Assembly: GCA_003552465.1 (NCBI GenBank)
Contig: PULQ01000039.1
Location: forward strand, 1-34,214
DNA from: Dehalococcoidia bacterium
Lineage (GTDB): Bacteria; Chloroflexota; Dehalococcoidia; GIF9; AB-539-J10
Length of the DNA: 34,214 nucleotides
Reading direction: 5' to 3'
Part shown: positions 17,865-25,941 of the stretch, in pieces
Numbering within the stretch: position 1 is the first letter of the stretch
Layout of the letters: each line of letters starts with the position of its first letter
The notes under the pieces: generated by a model
Told to the model about the DNA's origin: nothing
Seen by the model: the letters and a program-made list of their open reading frames with translations, nothing else
The model's database searches: none
Made by a program: the position numbers and the translations under genes

Positions 17865-18494
17865 CTACCTTATATCTTCGAGCCGGGCTTCAAGAGCCTT
17901 CTGTCTCAGTGATACCGTCAGATCGCCACGCGTTCTTTCGATTATCGCCCGCATGCTGTCCGTGGTTCGTCTCAGACCGTGAGCCAGGAGCTCCGGGAAG
18001 TCCATGGACATCAACACTCCGTGAATCTCCTCCATTATTCCCAGCAGTTCCTCGCAGCGGGAGAGGTCATCCCGCCTCAGGCTATCCAGTATGTACCGTC
18101 GAAGCTCGCCTACCGACTCCCCCAGGCCGTCGAGATAAGCAGCGTTGCTCACTCCAAGTTCCCCAGGCCCGGGCAGTTTCTCGCCAGCGATCAACGAGAG
18201 TGTTATGTAGCTCTCGGCCAACTCCTTCTGCGCATCGTATACGAAGCCCGAATGGAGTAGCCTTCCGTGTCCCGCCAGGTCGTTAAGCAACTCCCGAAGC
18301 AGATCATGGGCCGAACTGAGTAACTGCCTTGCCGTATCCCGATCCTGCCGGTGCACGGCACGTATGGCTTCACCGCTGTGGCGGATGACCTGGCGACTGG
18401 CCCGCAGAGCACGCTCTCGCGCCTCATCGTCGGCCGCGAAATCCGGTCTGAGGTCTGCGGAGATCTTCTTGAGTTCGTCTAATGCTCCGGACAT
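17865..18494 (-). CDS. translin-family-like helical protein
   Basis: 'LDELKKISADLRPDFAADDEARERALRASRQVIRHSGEAIRAVHRQDRDTARQLLSSAHDLLRELLNDLAGHGRLLHSGFVYDAQKELAESYITLSLIAGEKLPGPGELGVSNAAYLDGLGESVGELRRYILDSLRRDD' matches the translin-fold pattern. Start set at the internal ATG (18494) rather than the track start at 18545. Confidence 0.7.
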   Translation of the reverse strand: MSGALDELKKISADLRPDFAADDEARERALRASRQVIRHSGEAIRAVHRQDRDTARQLLSSAHDLLRELLNDLAGHGRLLHSGFVYDAQKELAESYITLSLIAGEKLPGPGELGVSNAAYLDGLGESVGELRRYILDSLRRDDLSRCEELLGIMEEIHGVLMSMDFPELLAHGLRRTTDSMRAIIERTRGDLTVSLRQKALEARLEDIR

Positions 18495-19591
18495 GTCTCC
18501 TTCCCCGGGCCCATAGCTGCAACCAGTGTCTGCACCGCTCCACATACATCCTCCTGACCCAGTACAGCGCTGATAACGGCTACCGCATCGGCACCTGCAG
18601 CGACCACTTCCCCGATGTTGCTCCGGTCGATGCCGCCTATGGCTACCACCGGAGCTGACACTGCGCCTCTAATCTCCCTCAGCATATCAGGCCCCACTAC
18701 CGTGGCTCCCGTTTTCGTTGTCGTCGGAAACATCGACCCTACGGCGATGTAGTCTGCTCCCTCATCCAGTGCCGTCCTGGCTTGAACCAGCGTCCTGACA
18801 GAGCAACCGACTATCTTGTCTATCGATAGCTCCCTGCGCACCAGGTGGAGGGGCAGGTCGCCCTGGCCGATGTGCAGACCGTCGGCGTCAACAACCATTG
18901 CCAGGTCCACATAGTCGTTCACTATGAACAGGACCCCGGACTGCCTGCATAGCGCGCTGACATCCTGCGCAACACGCAGCACGTCGCCCTTGCTGTCCGC
19001 ATGGAATCTGGACTTGTCCCGAAGCTGAATCACGCTGGCCCCGCCATCGATCATCTGCTCGGCAACAGCCAGTTCATCCCTGCCTGCGAGGAACTGCCTA
19101 TCCAGGATCGCGTACAGTCCGTGCAAGCTGTCCGTCTTGTCGCGTCGGCACACTCGCGAGGTCAGCTCCTTCTCCATAGTGTAGAGCTCGAACCTGGCCC
19201 TGGCCAATCCGGTTGAGTTCAGAACCGTGCTCACTTCCGGTAGCCTCGCCAGTTCTTCCATCACCCGAAGGGCCTCTTCCGCCCTCCTGGCGTTTGCCGT
19301 CACCACCTCGGCAAGTCCTGTCCGGGGGCCCATCCCTGCAATGGTCTCTCCCTCGCCCGAAGCGGACGGAGTTAGGCCCGGGCTGCCGACGTCGCCTTCC
19401 GAGTCTCTTCCTGATAGGAGCCCGGTGCGAATCCCGACCGCCTGTTCGGCGAGGTCGTGGCGAAGGATCCGCAGGCGCTGGCTCAGATGGGTGTCGTTGA
19501 GGACAAATCGAGCGACGTCCTCCATAACCCGCAGCCCTTCGCTGCAGCGGTTGAGGTTGGCGTCAATCATACGCAGTAGTTGGCGAGACAC
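18479..19591 (-). CDS. thiE: ThiD2-ThiE-type fusion: thiamine-phosphate synthase with N-terminal ThiD2-like domain
   Basis: N-terminal 'MIDANLNRCSEGLRVMEDVARFVLND...LRILRHDL'; C-terminal ThiE 'LYAILDRQFL', 'GASVIQLRDKSR', 'FIVNDYVDLAMVVDADGLHIGQGDLPL', 'VGSMFPTTTK', 'APVVAIGGI'. Confidence 0.88.
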   Translation of the reverse strand: MSRQLLRMIDANLNRCSEGLRVMEDVARFVLNDTHLSQRLRILRHDLAEQAVGIRTGLLSGRDSEGDVGSPGLTPSASGEGETIAGMGPRTGLAEVVTANARRAEEALRVMEELARLPEVSTVLNSTGLARARFELYTMEKELTSRVCRRDKTDSLHGLYAILDRQFLAGRDELAVAEQMIDGGASVIQLRDKSRFHADSKGDVLRVAQDVSALCRQSGVLFIVNDYVDLAMVVDADGLHIGQGDLPLHLVRRELSIDKIVGCSVRTLVQARTALDEGADYIAVGSMFPTTTKTGATVVGPDMLREIRGAVSAPVVAIGGIDRSNIGEVVAAGADAVAVISAVLGQEDVCGAVQTLVAAMGPGKETCPEH

Positions 19592-19937
19592 TCTCCATGT
19601 CCTTCAGCGGCTCAGGCAGGACGCCTTCTCTGGCCGCCTGTATCTTGTCCTGGAGTTGAGTCGGCATCTCCTGTCCCATATCCTGGAATCTCTTCTCTGC
19701 CCAGCGGCCGATATTGCGAGGATCCTTGTAGTAGTCATCGCCGGCGCGTGTCGTGGGTTCGCCGCTCTCCTCCCAGACCGTGCTCAGCGACTTATGATAT
19801 GCGAAGGCTGACACCGCACGGGATAGGTCGCCACTGCCACAGAACGAGCATCGGGGAGTGAAGGTAAGGGACGTGTTCCTTACCAGGAAGCTCTGCTTCC
19901 TGTTGCAGTCATGACACACGAACTCATAGATGGGCAC
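19563..19937 (-). CDS. FmdB-family zinc-ribbon protein (copy 1)
   Basis: 'MPIYEFVCHDCNRKQSFLVRNTSLTFTPRCSFCGSGDLSRAVSAF', two CxxC pairs. Confidence 0.8.
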   Translation of the reverse strand: MPIYEFVCHDCNRKQSFLVRNTSLTFTPRCSFCGSGDLSRAVSAFAYHKSLSTVWEESGEPTTRAGDDYYKDPRNIGRWAEKRFQDMGQEMPTQLQDKIQAAREGVLPEPLKDMESVSPTTAYD

Positions 19938-19976
19938 TGCTCTATCCTGCCGGGCCGCTGGCGGGCCCGGAGTCGC

Positions 19977-20333
19977 TCACTCAACCATCTGCCTTCTCTT
20001 ATGCTCGATCTGGTCAGCCGGCCACTCGCCCCTCTCCATCCTCTCCGTCATCTCCTCGTACTCCGGCGCGCACTTCTCACCGCTGCTCATCTTCTTGCTC
20101 CACTCGGCCAGCGCACGGGGGTCGTTCCGCATCATGCCCTGTGTCAGTTGACGATCGGACAGTATGTCCTGATACGTGTCCCTGTACGTCCTCTGAACGG
20201 AGAACGTGGAGAAGACCCGCCGCACCCCGGTGTTGCTACAGTGGTGACAGGGCGGCAGGGACGATGAGAATCCGGGTCGGTATGAACTGAAGGCCCGTCT
20301 GCAGTCTTCACACCAGTACTCATATATGGGCAT
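19977..20333 (-). CDS. FmdB-family zinc-ribbon protein (copy 2)
   Basis: 'MPIYEYWCEDCRRAFSSYRPGFSSSLPPCHHCSNTGVRRVFSTFSVQ', two CxxC pairs. Confidence 0.82.
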   Translation of the reverse strand: MPIYEYWCEDCRRAFSSYRPGFSSSLPPCHHCSNTGVRRVFSTFSVQRTYRDTYQDILSDRQLTQGMMRNDPRALAEWSKKMSSGEKCAPEYEEMTERMERGEWPADQIEHKRRQMVE

Positions 20334-20348
20334 GTCCCCTCGTGGGAG

Positions 20349-20357
20349 ATTCTAGCA
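20349..20357 (-). promoter_or_regulatory. extended -10 (TGCTAGAAT) upstream of fmdB copy 2
   Basis: Reverse complement TGC-TAGAAT, 3' edge 16 nt from the 20333 start. Confidence 0.45.
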
Positions 20358-20496
20358 CAGTTGCGTAAACGGCCAAAACCATGTGACGACGTTCACCGGG
20401 CGCAACTGGAGTGAAGCTCTCCTCCCGCCTGCTCCCACCGGATGTCCGAAGCACTCTGGGCCGCCGTCGCTGTTAACGGGCAGGGCTCCGTACTGA

Positions 20497-21192
20497 CTAC
20501 TCGGAGCAGAGTATTCTGTTACAGCTGCCGCACTGGACTATGTTGCCGGCCTTGGACTTCTGCCACTGACTGGTGGGCACGGTGATGTGGCAGCCCTGGC
20601 ATCTTCCGCGCTCAACTTTGGCCACCGCCAGTTCCCTGGTCATCCTGATTCGCTCGTACAGAGTGAGGGCCTGGGAGTCGATCTGCCCGGCCAGCCCCGA
20701 ACGCGTCTGAACAAGCCCCTCCAGCTCCGCCTCGATCTCTCCCTTCTTCTGTCCCAGAGTCTGCTGTCGTACGTCCCACTCCTCCTTCAGGCACCTGTGC
20801 TCCTCTGTGATGGCCTCCAGTCTCGCTTCCAACTCCTCGACCTCGTCCATCAACCCGAGCAGGGAGTCTTCCTTCCGGCCTATCTGGCCCTTCAGCATCA
20901 CGGCTTCTTTCTCCAGGTTGACAAGCTCCTTGGGGTTCCTCGTGGTGCCGCCGAACAGCTTAGCGTTGGTCTGCCTTGCCTTTTCGTTAAGGTCCTGGAG
21001 TTCCCATTCCAGCGTCTTCTGTCTTCCCCTCAACTCCTCCATCTGTGCTCTGGTTGACTGAAGTTCAGATTCGGCGGTGGCAAGTGCCCTGTCATCGGCC
21101 AGCCGGCCCACTACTTCATCCAGTTCCTGCTGCCTCTTGCGGATGTCGCAGTCGATCTGCTGAAGCCTGTGAAGCTGCTCAGGCAAGCTCAT
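20497..21192 (-). CDS. coiled-coil protein with C-terminal C4 zinc ribbon (zf-RING_7 / DUF164-like)
   Basis: Long heptad-rich N-terminal region; 'GRCQGCHITVPTSQWQKSKAGNIVQCGSCNRILCSE' at C-terminus. Confidence 0.88.
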   Translation of the reverse strand: MSLPEQLHRLQQIDCDIRKRQQELDEVVGRLADDRALATAESELQSTRAQMEELRGRQKTLEWELQDLNEKARQTNAKLFGGTTRNPKELVNLEKEAVMLKGQIGRKEDSLLGLMDEVEELEARLEAITEEHRCLKEEWDVRQQTLGQKKGEIEAELEGLVQTRSGLAGQIDSQALTLYERIRMTRELAVAKVERGRCQGCHITVPTSQWQKSKAGNIVQCGSCNRILCSE

Positions 21193-21240
21193 ATCAAGGG
21201 CTATTGTAGAAGCGGACCCGGAGCATTGTCAACGAGACCC

Positions 21241-21885
21241 CTACCTGTCGACCCGGTCGTGCTGGAGTTTCACCACTCGCTGTTGGACGCGGCATTTCTC
21301 GGCGGTGATTATGGCATCGATCTGTGATACGGCGTCATCCAGCCTGTTACGGTGGTTCACCACGATATAGTCGAAGAACGAAAGACTCTCTGCTTCCTTC
21401 CGGGCCGTCTGTAGCCTCACCGCCAGGTCGTCGCCTGATTCGCTGAGCCGGCTCGTCAGCCTCTTTTCAAGCTCCTCCATCGAGGGAGGCGTCAGGAAGA
21501 TGAACACCGCCTGGGGCACCATCCCCTTGATGGTAGCGGCACCCTGAACATCCACCTTGACCACGACGTCGACTCCTCTGGACAGTGCCCAGGCTATCTC
21601 TTGCTTCGGCACACCGTAGTAGTTGCCGTACACCACGGCCCACTCTAGGAACGCGTCTTCGCCCAGCATCTGCTCGAACCTGTCGCGGGACAAGAAGTGA
21701 TAGTCAACCCCTTCCTCTTCGTCCGGGCGTATGGGACGTGTAGTAACCGTGACGACACGGTGGAAGCGATGTCCCGACTGCTTCATCCTGGACAGGACCG
21801 CGTCTTTGCCCACTCCCGAGGGCCCGGAAAGCACGATCAGGAGCGGGTTACGCTGCCTGCTTTCATGGCTTGCCTCGATGCTCAC
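21241..21885 (-). CDS. gmk: guanylate kinase
   Basis: 'LLIVLSGPSGVGKDAVLSRM', 'VTVTTRPIRPDEEEGVDYHFLSRDRFEQM', 'FLEWAVVYGNYYGVPK'. Confidence 0.95.
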   Translation of the reverse strand: MSIEASHESRQRNPLLIVLSGPSGVGKDAVLSRMKQSGHRFHRVVTVTTRPIRPDEEEGVDYHFLSRDRFEQMLGEDAFLEWAVVYGNYYGVPKQEIAWALSRGVDVVVKVDVQGAATIKGMVPQAVFIFLTPPSMEELEKRLTSRLSESGDDLAVRLQTARKEAESLSFFDYIVVNHRNRLDDAVSQIDAIITAEKCRVQQRVVKLQHDRVDR

Positions 21886-21898
21886 CTCTCTAACCGTG

Positions 21899-22180
21899 TC
21901 AGGCGTTGCACAGTTCTATCTTCTCCTCACACGATGGGGACAGGGTGGCTAGCCTGTTTGTGATCGTCTCCGCAGTTACGTGGGCCAGTATTATGTGACC
22001 CGTATCGAAAAGCATCGCAGTCTTGGCTTTCCGCCCTCGCGTGGCGTCGATGAGGAGTCCCGTGTCCTTCGCCTCCCGCAGGAGGCGCTTCGTCGGCTGC
22101 TGGTCTACGGCGAGAAGAGCGACGACTCTATTCACTGCGATGACATTGCCAAAACCTATGTGAACCAATTCTGTAGCCAT
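21899..22180 (-). CDS. RemA/DUF370-family putative DNA-binding regulator
   Basis: 'MATELVHIGFGNVIAVNRVVALLAVDQQPTKRLLREAKDTGLLIDATRGRKAKTAMLFDTGHIILAHVTAETITNRL' matches the DUF370 pattern; immediately upstream of gmk. Confidence 0.88.
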   Translation of the reverse strand: MATELVHIGFGNVIAVNRVVALLAVDQQPTKRLLREAKDTGLLIDATRGRKAKTAMLFDTGHIILAHVTAETITNRLATLSPSCEEKIELCNA

Positions 22181-22215
22181 ATTGCCTCCTAACCGAATCC
22201 CGAAGGATCCTCCCC

Positions 22216-23580
22216 TTATGATGACAGTTGTCCCATATGCTGCCAGAACGAAGGATACGACACCCGTGCTACAGTGGCGTGCTTGATCGTCGTCTTCCCT
22301 TTGGCAATCAGGGCGGCCACTCCCAGGCTCATTGCCAGCCGGTGATCGAGATGACTGCTCACCTCTGTTCCCGAAAGCCTCCTGCCGCCGTGGATTTCCA
22401 TGCCGTCCGGCAGCGGCTCAACCACAGCGCCCAGGCGTGTTAGCTCGGTTGACACCGTCGCGATCCTGTCTGATTCCTTCACCCGCAGCTCCGTGGCGTT
22501 CCTGATCACCGTCCTTCCCCTGGCATAGCAGGCGGCTACTGCCAGCACGGGAAGCTCATCAACTAGGCGGGGGATGAGCTCGCCACCGATTTCCACTCCC
22601 TTCAGGTCGCTAGATTCTACCACAATATCTGCCAGGGGTTCACCGGCCTCCACACGCCGGTTTAGTATCTCCAGTCGGGCTCCCATAGCCCGCAGAACAT
22701 CGATGATCCCCGTTCGGGTTGGATTGACTCCGCAGTCCCTGATCACTATCCTGGCATTGTCGTGGACGGCTCCCGCCACCAGGAAGTAGGCCGCTGAACT
22801 GATATCGCCAGGAACGCGAAGGCTCGCAGGAGACAGGTGTCCGCTCAGCGGGCGCAAAGAGACAAGATTCGCCTCGTCTTCCAGCTTCGCTCCCATCAGT
22901 TTGAGGAGCCTCTCGGTATGGTCTCGAGATGGAGATGGTTGGCGCAAGACTGTGCCGCCACTGGCGAAGAGACCGGCAAGCAGGAGTGCCGACTTGATCT
23001 GGGCGCTGGGCACGGGCAAATCGAACTCAACACCCGTAAGTGGCCGGCCTTTGATCACCAGCGGAGCACGTGAATCTCCCGCTCTACCCGAGATATCGGC
23101 TCCCATCAGTCTCAATGGATCGATCAGCCTGTCCATCGGGCGTGAACGAAGGGAGGCATCACCGGTGATGATCGTCAGAAAAGGCCGCCCCGCCAGAAGA
23201 CCCCAGAGAAGCCGCATCGCAGTTGCGCTGTCCCGGGCATCCAGCACATCAGTCGCTTCTCTTAGACCATCCGCTCCGTTACCGTGTATGGATACGGTGG
23301 GCCGGCCACCTGGCCCTGTCCTGCGGATGGGTACTCCCAAGGCTCTGAGACAGGAAATCGTTGCCAGGCAGTCCCCACCCGGGGCGAAGTTCGATATTGT
23401 GGCCCTGCCGCTGGCGATGCTATTGAGAATGGCAGCGCGGTGGGAGATCGACTTGTCGCCCGGCGGAGTTATCTCGCCCTGCAGCGAGCGGGACTCTGCG
23501 ATCGTGATAGTTGCCTGTGCCTGTATCATCATGCAGATCGCTGTGCCGGAAGTGCTGCTCGGAATACCGTGGCCATCCAC
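22216..23580 (-). CDS. aroA: 3-phosphoshikimate 1-carboxyvinyltransferase (EPSP synthase)
   Basis: 'GEITPPGDKSISHRAAILNSIASG', 'LDARDSATAMRLLWGLLAG', 'KESDRIATVSTELTRLGA', 'DHRLAMSLGVAALIAKG'. Start may be an internal Met. Confidence 0.94.
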   Translation of the reverse strand: MDGHGIPSSTSGTAICMMIQAQATITIAESRSLQGEITPPGDKSISHRAAILNSIASGRATISNFAPGGDCLATISCLRALGVPIRRTGPGGRPTVSIHGNGADGLREATDVLDARDSATAMRLLWGLLAGRPFLTIITGDASLRSRPMDRLIDPLRLMGADISGRAGDSRAPLVIKGRPLTGVEFDLPVPSAQIKSALLLAGLFASGGTVLRQPSPSRDHTERLLKLMGAKLEDEANLVSLRPLSGHLSPASLRVPGDISSAAYFLVAGAVHDNARIVIRDCGVNPTRTGIIDVLRAMGARLEILNRRVEAGEPLADIVVESSDLKGVEIGGELIPRLVDELPVLAVAACYARGRTVIRNATELRVKESDRIATVSTELTRLGAVVEPLPDGMEIHGGRRLSGTEVSSHLDHRLAMSLGVAALIAKGKTTIKHATVARVSYPSFWQHMGQLSS

Positions 23581-23604
23581 CCGGCCGTCACAACACGCTC
23601 TCTT

Positions 23605-23613
23605 ATTATAGCA
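23605..23613 (-). promoter_or_regulatory. extended -10 (TGCTATAAT) upstream of aroA
   Basis: Reverse complement of ATTATAGCA, perfect extended -10 consensus, 25 nt from the annotated start. Confidence 0.6.
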
Positions 23614-23719
23614 CGCTCGACCCGTCGCTTAGACCTGTCTCGTGACGAGGCTTGATCGGCAAAAAACCTGCCAGAATTTGACCAGAGCCGCCGGATCTTA
23701 ACAGGTTTTTAACAATCAA

Positions 23720-23864
23720 CTGCTATACTCGTAGGTGAGCTATAAGTTCACGAGTGTGACTGTATAGCAGAAGGGAAGAAGCTAGACCAGCTTTTTCACT
23801 TAACCTCCGTCCTGATGGTCGACTCCGGGGGGACCGACACCCTCCTTGGAGCCGACCATCAGGA
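23720..23864. ncRNA. structured intergenic element, candidate small RNA or leader; several hairpins
   Basis: CTGCTATAC (23720-23728) / GTATAGCAG (23762-23770) perfect 9-bp inverted repeat; GTGAGC-TATAA-GTTCAC inside; GAAGAAGCT-AGACC-AGCTTTTTC (23775-23797, one G-T wobble); TCCTGATGGTCGaCTCC / GGAGcCGACCATCAGGA (23810-23826 / 23848-23864, 16 of 17 paired). Confidence 0.4.
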
Positions 23865-24025
23865 ATATTGTCGCTGCTCGCTTTCTGTGCCACTCTGCCG
23901 GTGTACCACTTGCAGCTGTGCCTGGCCGACCCAATCTGTCTGCACGGAGTTCAGGCTTGAATCCGAGGTAGCTGTAGGCCGGCCATTGTCATCCCGATCG
24001 GCGCTGTGCTAGATTACGTTCGCCC

Positions 24026-24847
24026 ATGGGAACCCTCCGCAATGATACACGAATCAGAGCGCCCTTACGTATCACCCTTTCCGTGCTGCTAGTTCTGGCT
24101 CTGATAAAGGTCGCGGCTGCTCCACTGGCCGTGGAAGGCGGGGATTCAGACGACCGGGCGGGTCTGACCATCACCATGACGGGTGATACCGAGTTGATGG
24201 AGTTTGAGCTGTCGATAAGCAGTGGTGAGGGTGGAGCGGTCGAGGTTCCCGGTGAAGGGGTCTTCACCTACGATGCCGGCACTGTAGTCGAGCTTGAGGC
24301 CGTCCCCGATGATGACTTTCGCTTTGCCGGATGGGTCGGCGATGTCGACTCCATATCCGATGTCCACGGTGCCCGGACAACCATCACCATGGATGATGAT
24401 TACTCCATAACCGCTACCTTTGACGAGGAGCCATTCTCACCTCCACCCCCGGTTCCCCCTCCGGCTCAGCATGTCCTTGTGGTTACCAGCACAGCAGGGG
24501 GTGATGTCACCGTTCCCGGCGAGGGCACTTTCGAGTATGACCGGGGAACAGAGGTTGATCTGGTGGCTGAGCCGATTGCCGGACACTTCTTTGTGGAATG
24601 GACGGGTGATGTGGTAACCATTGCCGATGTCACGTCTGGTCTGACCAGCATCGTCATGGACGGCGACTACCAGATCGAGGCCACCTTCGATTCAGCGGCT
24701 CTGCCTGCTCGGCCGGCCTTCCCCTGGTGGTGGGTACTGATCGGGATGGTCATCGCCTGGCTGTTGGCCTACCTCCTCTGGTGGCGAAGGCGGAGAACAA
24801 CCACCGACTCCGCGGACAGCAGTGACGGCGCCGGGAGCCAGGGATAG
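24026..24847 (+). CDS. membrane-anchored extracellular protein with two InlB B-repeat-like domains
   Basis: N-terminal hydrophobic segment 'LRITLSVLLVLALIKVAAAPLAV'; two repeats 'GGAVEVPGEGVFTYDAGTVVELEAVPDDDFRFAGWVGDVDSISDV...TITMDDDYSITATF' and 'GGDVTVPGEGTFEYDRGTEVDLVAEPIAGHFFVEWTGDVVTIADV...SIVMDGDYQIEATF'; C-terminal TM 'PWWWVLIGMVIAWLLAYLLWWRRRR'. Confidence 0.8.
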   Translation: MGTLRNDTRIRAPLRITLSVLLVLALIKVAAAPLAVEGGDSDDRAGLTITMTGDTELMEFELSISSGEGGAVEVPGEGVFTYDAGTVVELEAVPDDDFRFAGWVGDVDSISDVHGARTTITMDDDYSITATFDEEPFSPPPPVPPPAQHVLVVTSTAGGDVTVPGEGTFEYDRGTEVDLVAEPIAGHFFVEWTGDVVTIADVTSGLTSIVMDGDYQIEATFDSAALPARPAFPWWWVLIGMVIAWLLAYLLWWRRRRTTTDSADSSDGAGSQG

Positions 24848-24870
24848 CGGCGGCTGTGTGGATGAGTTGC

Positions 24871-25848
24871 CTACTGGCTACAATCCCCGGCCGCGACCTT
24901 CCTCAATGAGCCATCCATCTCTCTTACGATCAGTGAGCCCGTATCGTCTATGTCGACTGCTCTGCCAACGATGACCTCGTCTGCAGCCGCTATCTTCACG
25001 TCATTGCTCAGAGTTGAGGAGAGACCTCTCCACTCGTTCAACACGTCCGCATCCAACAGCGAATTCCGGCGCCTCTCTATCTCCAGTATCAGAGCTCTCA
25101 GAAACTTTTGCCTGGAGATATCTCTTCCCAGCACCTCCTTCAACGACGTCGCAGTTTCCGAGAACCCGGGAACCGCCGTGTTGGCGTTTATCCCTATCCC
25201 GACGTTGATGAACTTCACGGCATCCGTCCCTGACTCCATCTCGGCCAGAATGCCACAGACCTTCCTGCCGCGAACCAGGACGTCGTTGGGCCACTTCACC
25301 GCAGCCTTCAGCCCGTAGAGCCTTCGAATCGTAACTGCCACCGCAACAGATGCCATCAGGTTTGCCAGGGGCGCATACGCCGGTTCGACCTCCGGTCGCA
25401 GAATAACGGTGAAGTAAATCCCTCCCTTCGGTGAGAGCCACTCCCTGCTCAGCCTCCCCCGTCCATGCGTCTGAGCCTCGGCGACCACGATCGTTCCCTG
25501 CTCTGCGCCCCTCCTGGCCAGCTCCCTCGCGGGATCCATCGTCGAGCCGATCTCCGGGTAATAGTGAATCCTGTGCTCCATGTCGGGAAACTCGAACGGA
25601 AGCAGCAGATCGGGAGAACACACCAGCCTGTATCCTCCGCACGACGACTCGATCATGTAGCCATGCTTCCGCAGGGCAAGTATGTGCTGAGAAACAGAGG
25701 CCCGGGAAGCGCCCACCTGCCTGCCGAGTTCCTCGCCCGACACGGAGTTGCTCCTCTCCCGCAGGACCTGCAGTATTCTTCCCTTCATCCTGTCGATCTC
25801 CCGTTGTTGAATGCTAGCGACTGCGCCATTCCCTGTCAATCGCTCCAT
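24871..25848 (-). CDS. birA: bifunctional biotin operon repressor / biotin-[acetyl-CoA-carboxylase] ligase
   Basis: N-terminal HTH 'ILQVLRERSNSVSGEELGRQVGASRASVSQHILALRKHGYMIESSCGGYRLV'; 'GSTMDPARELARRGAEQGTIVVAEAQTHGRGRLSREWLSPKGGIYFTVILRP', 'VKWPNDVLVRGRKVCGILAEM', 'NVGIGINAN'. Confidence 0.94.
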   Translation of the reverse strand: MERLTGNGAVASIQQREIDRMKGRILQVLRERSNSVSGEELGRQVGASRASVSQHILALRKHGYMIESSCGGYRLVCSPDLLLPFEFPDMEHRIHYYPEIGSTMDPARELARRGAEQGTIVVAEAQTHGRGRLSREWLSPKGGIYFTVILRPEVEPAYAPLANLMASVAVAVTIRRLYGLKAAVKWPNDVLVRGRKVCGILAEMESGTDAVKFINVGIGINANTAVPGFSETATSLKEVLGRDISRQKFLRALILEIERRRNSLLDADVLNEWRGLSSTLSNDVKIAAADEVIVGRAVDIDDTGSLIVREMDGSLRKVAAGDCSQ

Positions 25849-25941
25849 GTGGACCGATTCGCCGGGTCGGCCGATGATCTGCTGACCGTGACATCAGCGG
25901 CTCGGAACGTACGCCTATCGACAAAGAGGCGAAAAAAGGGT

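Noticed and set aside
23720-23864. Known housekeeping ncRNA (SRP RNA, tmRNA, RNase P) in the aroA intergenic region
   Set aside because: No SRP GGAAGGAAGCAGC-like core, no RNase P GAGGAAAGUCC-like core and no tRNA-like CCA end were seen; 6S RNA cannot be excluded by eye.
25465-25941. Long N-terminal extension of the MBL-fold ORF in the track
   Set aside because: The extension is antisense to birA and low in family similarity; conserved domain begins at 25942/25957.
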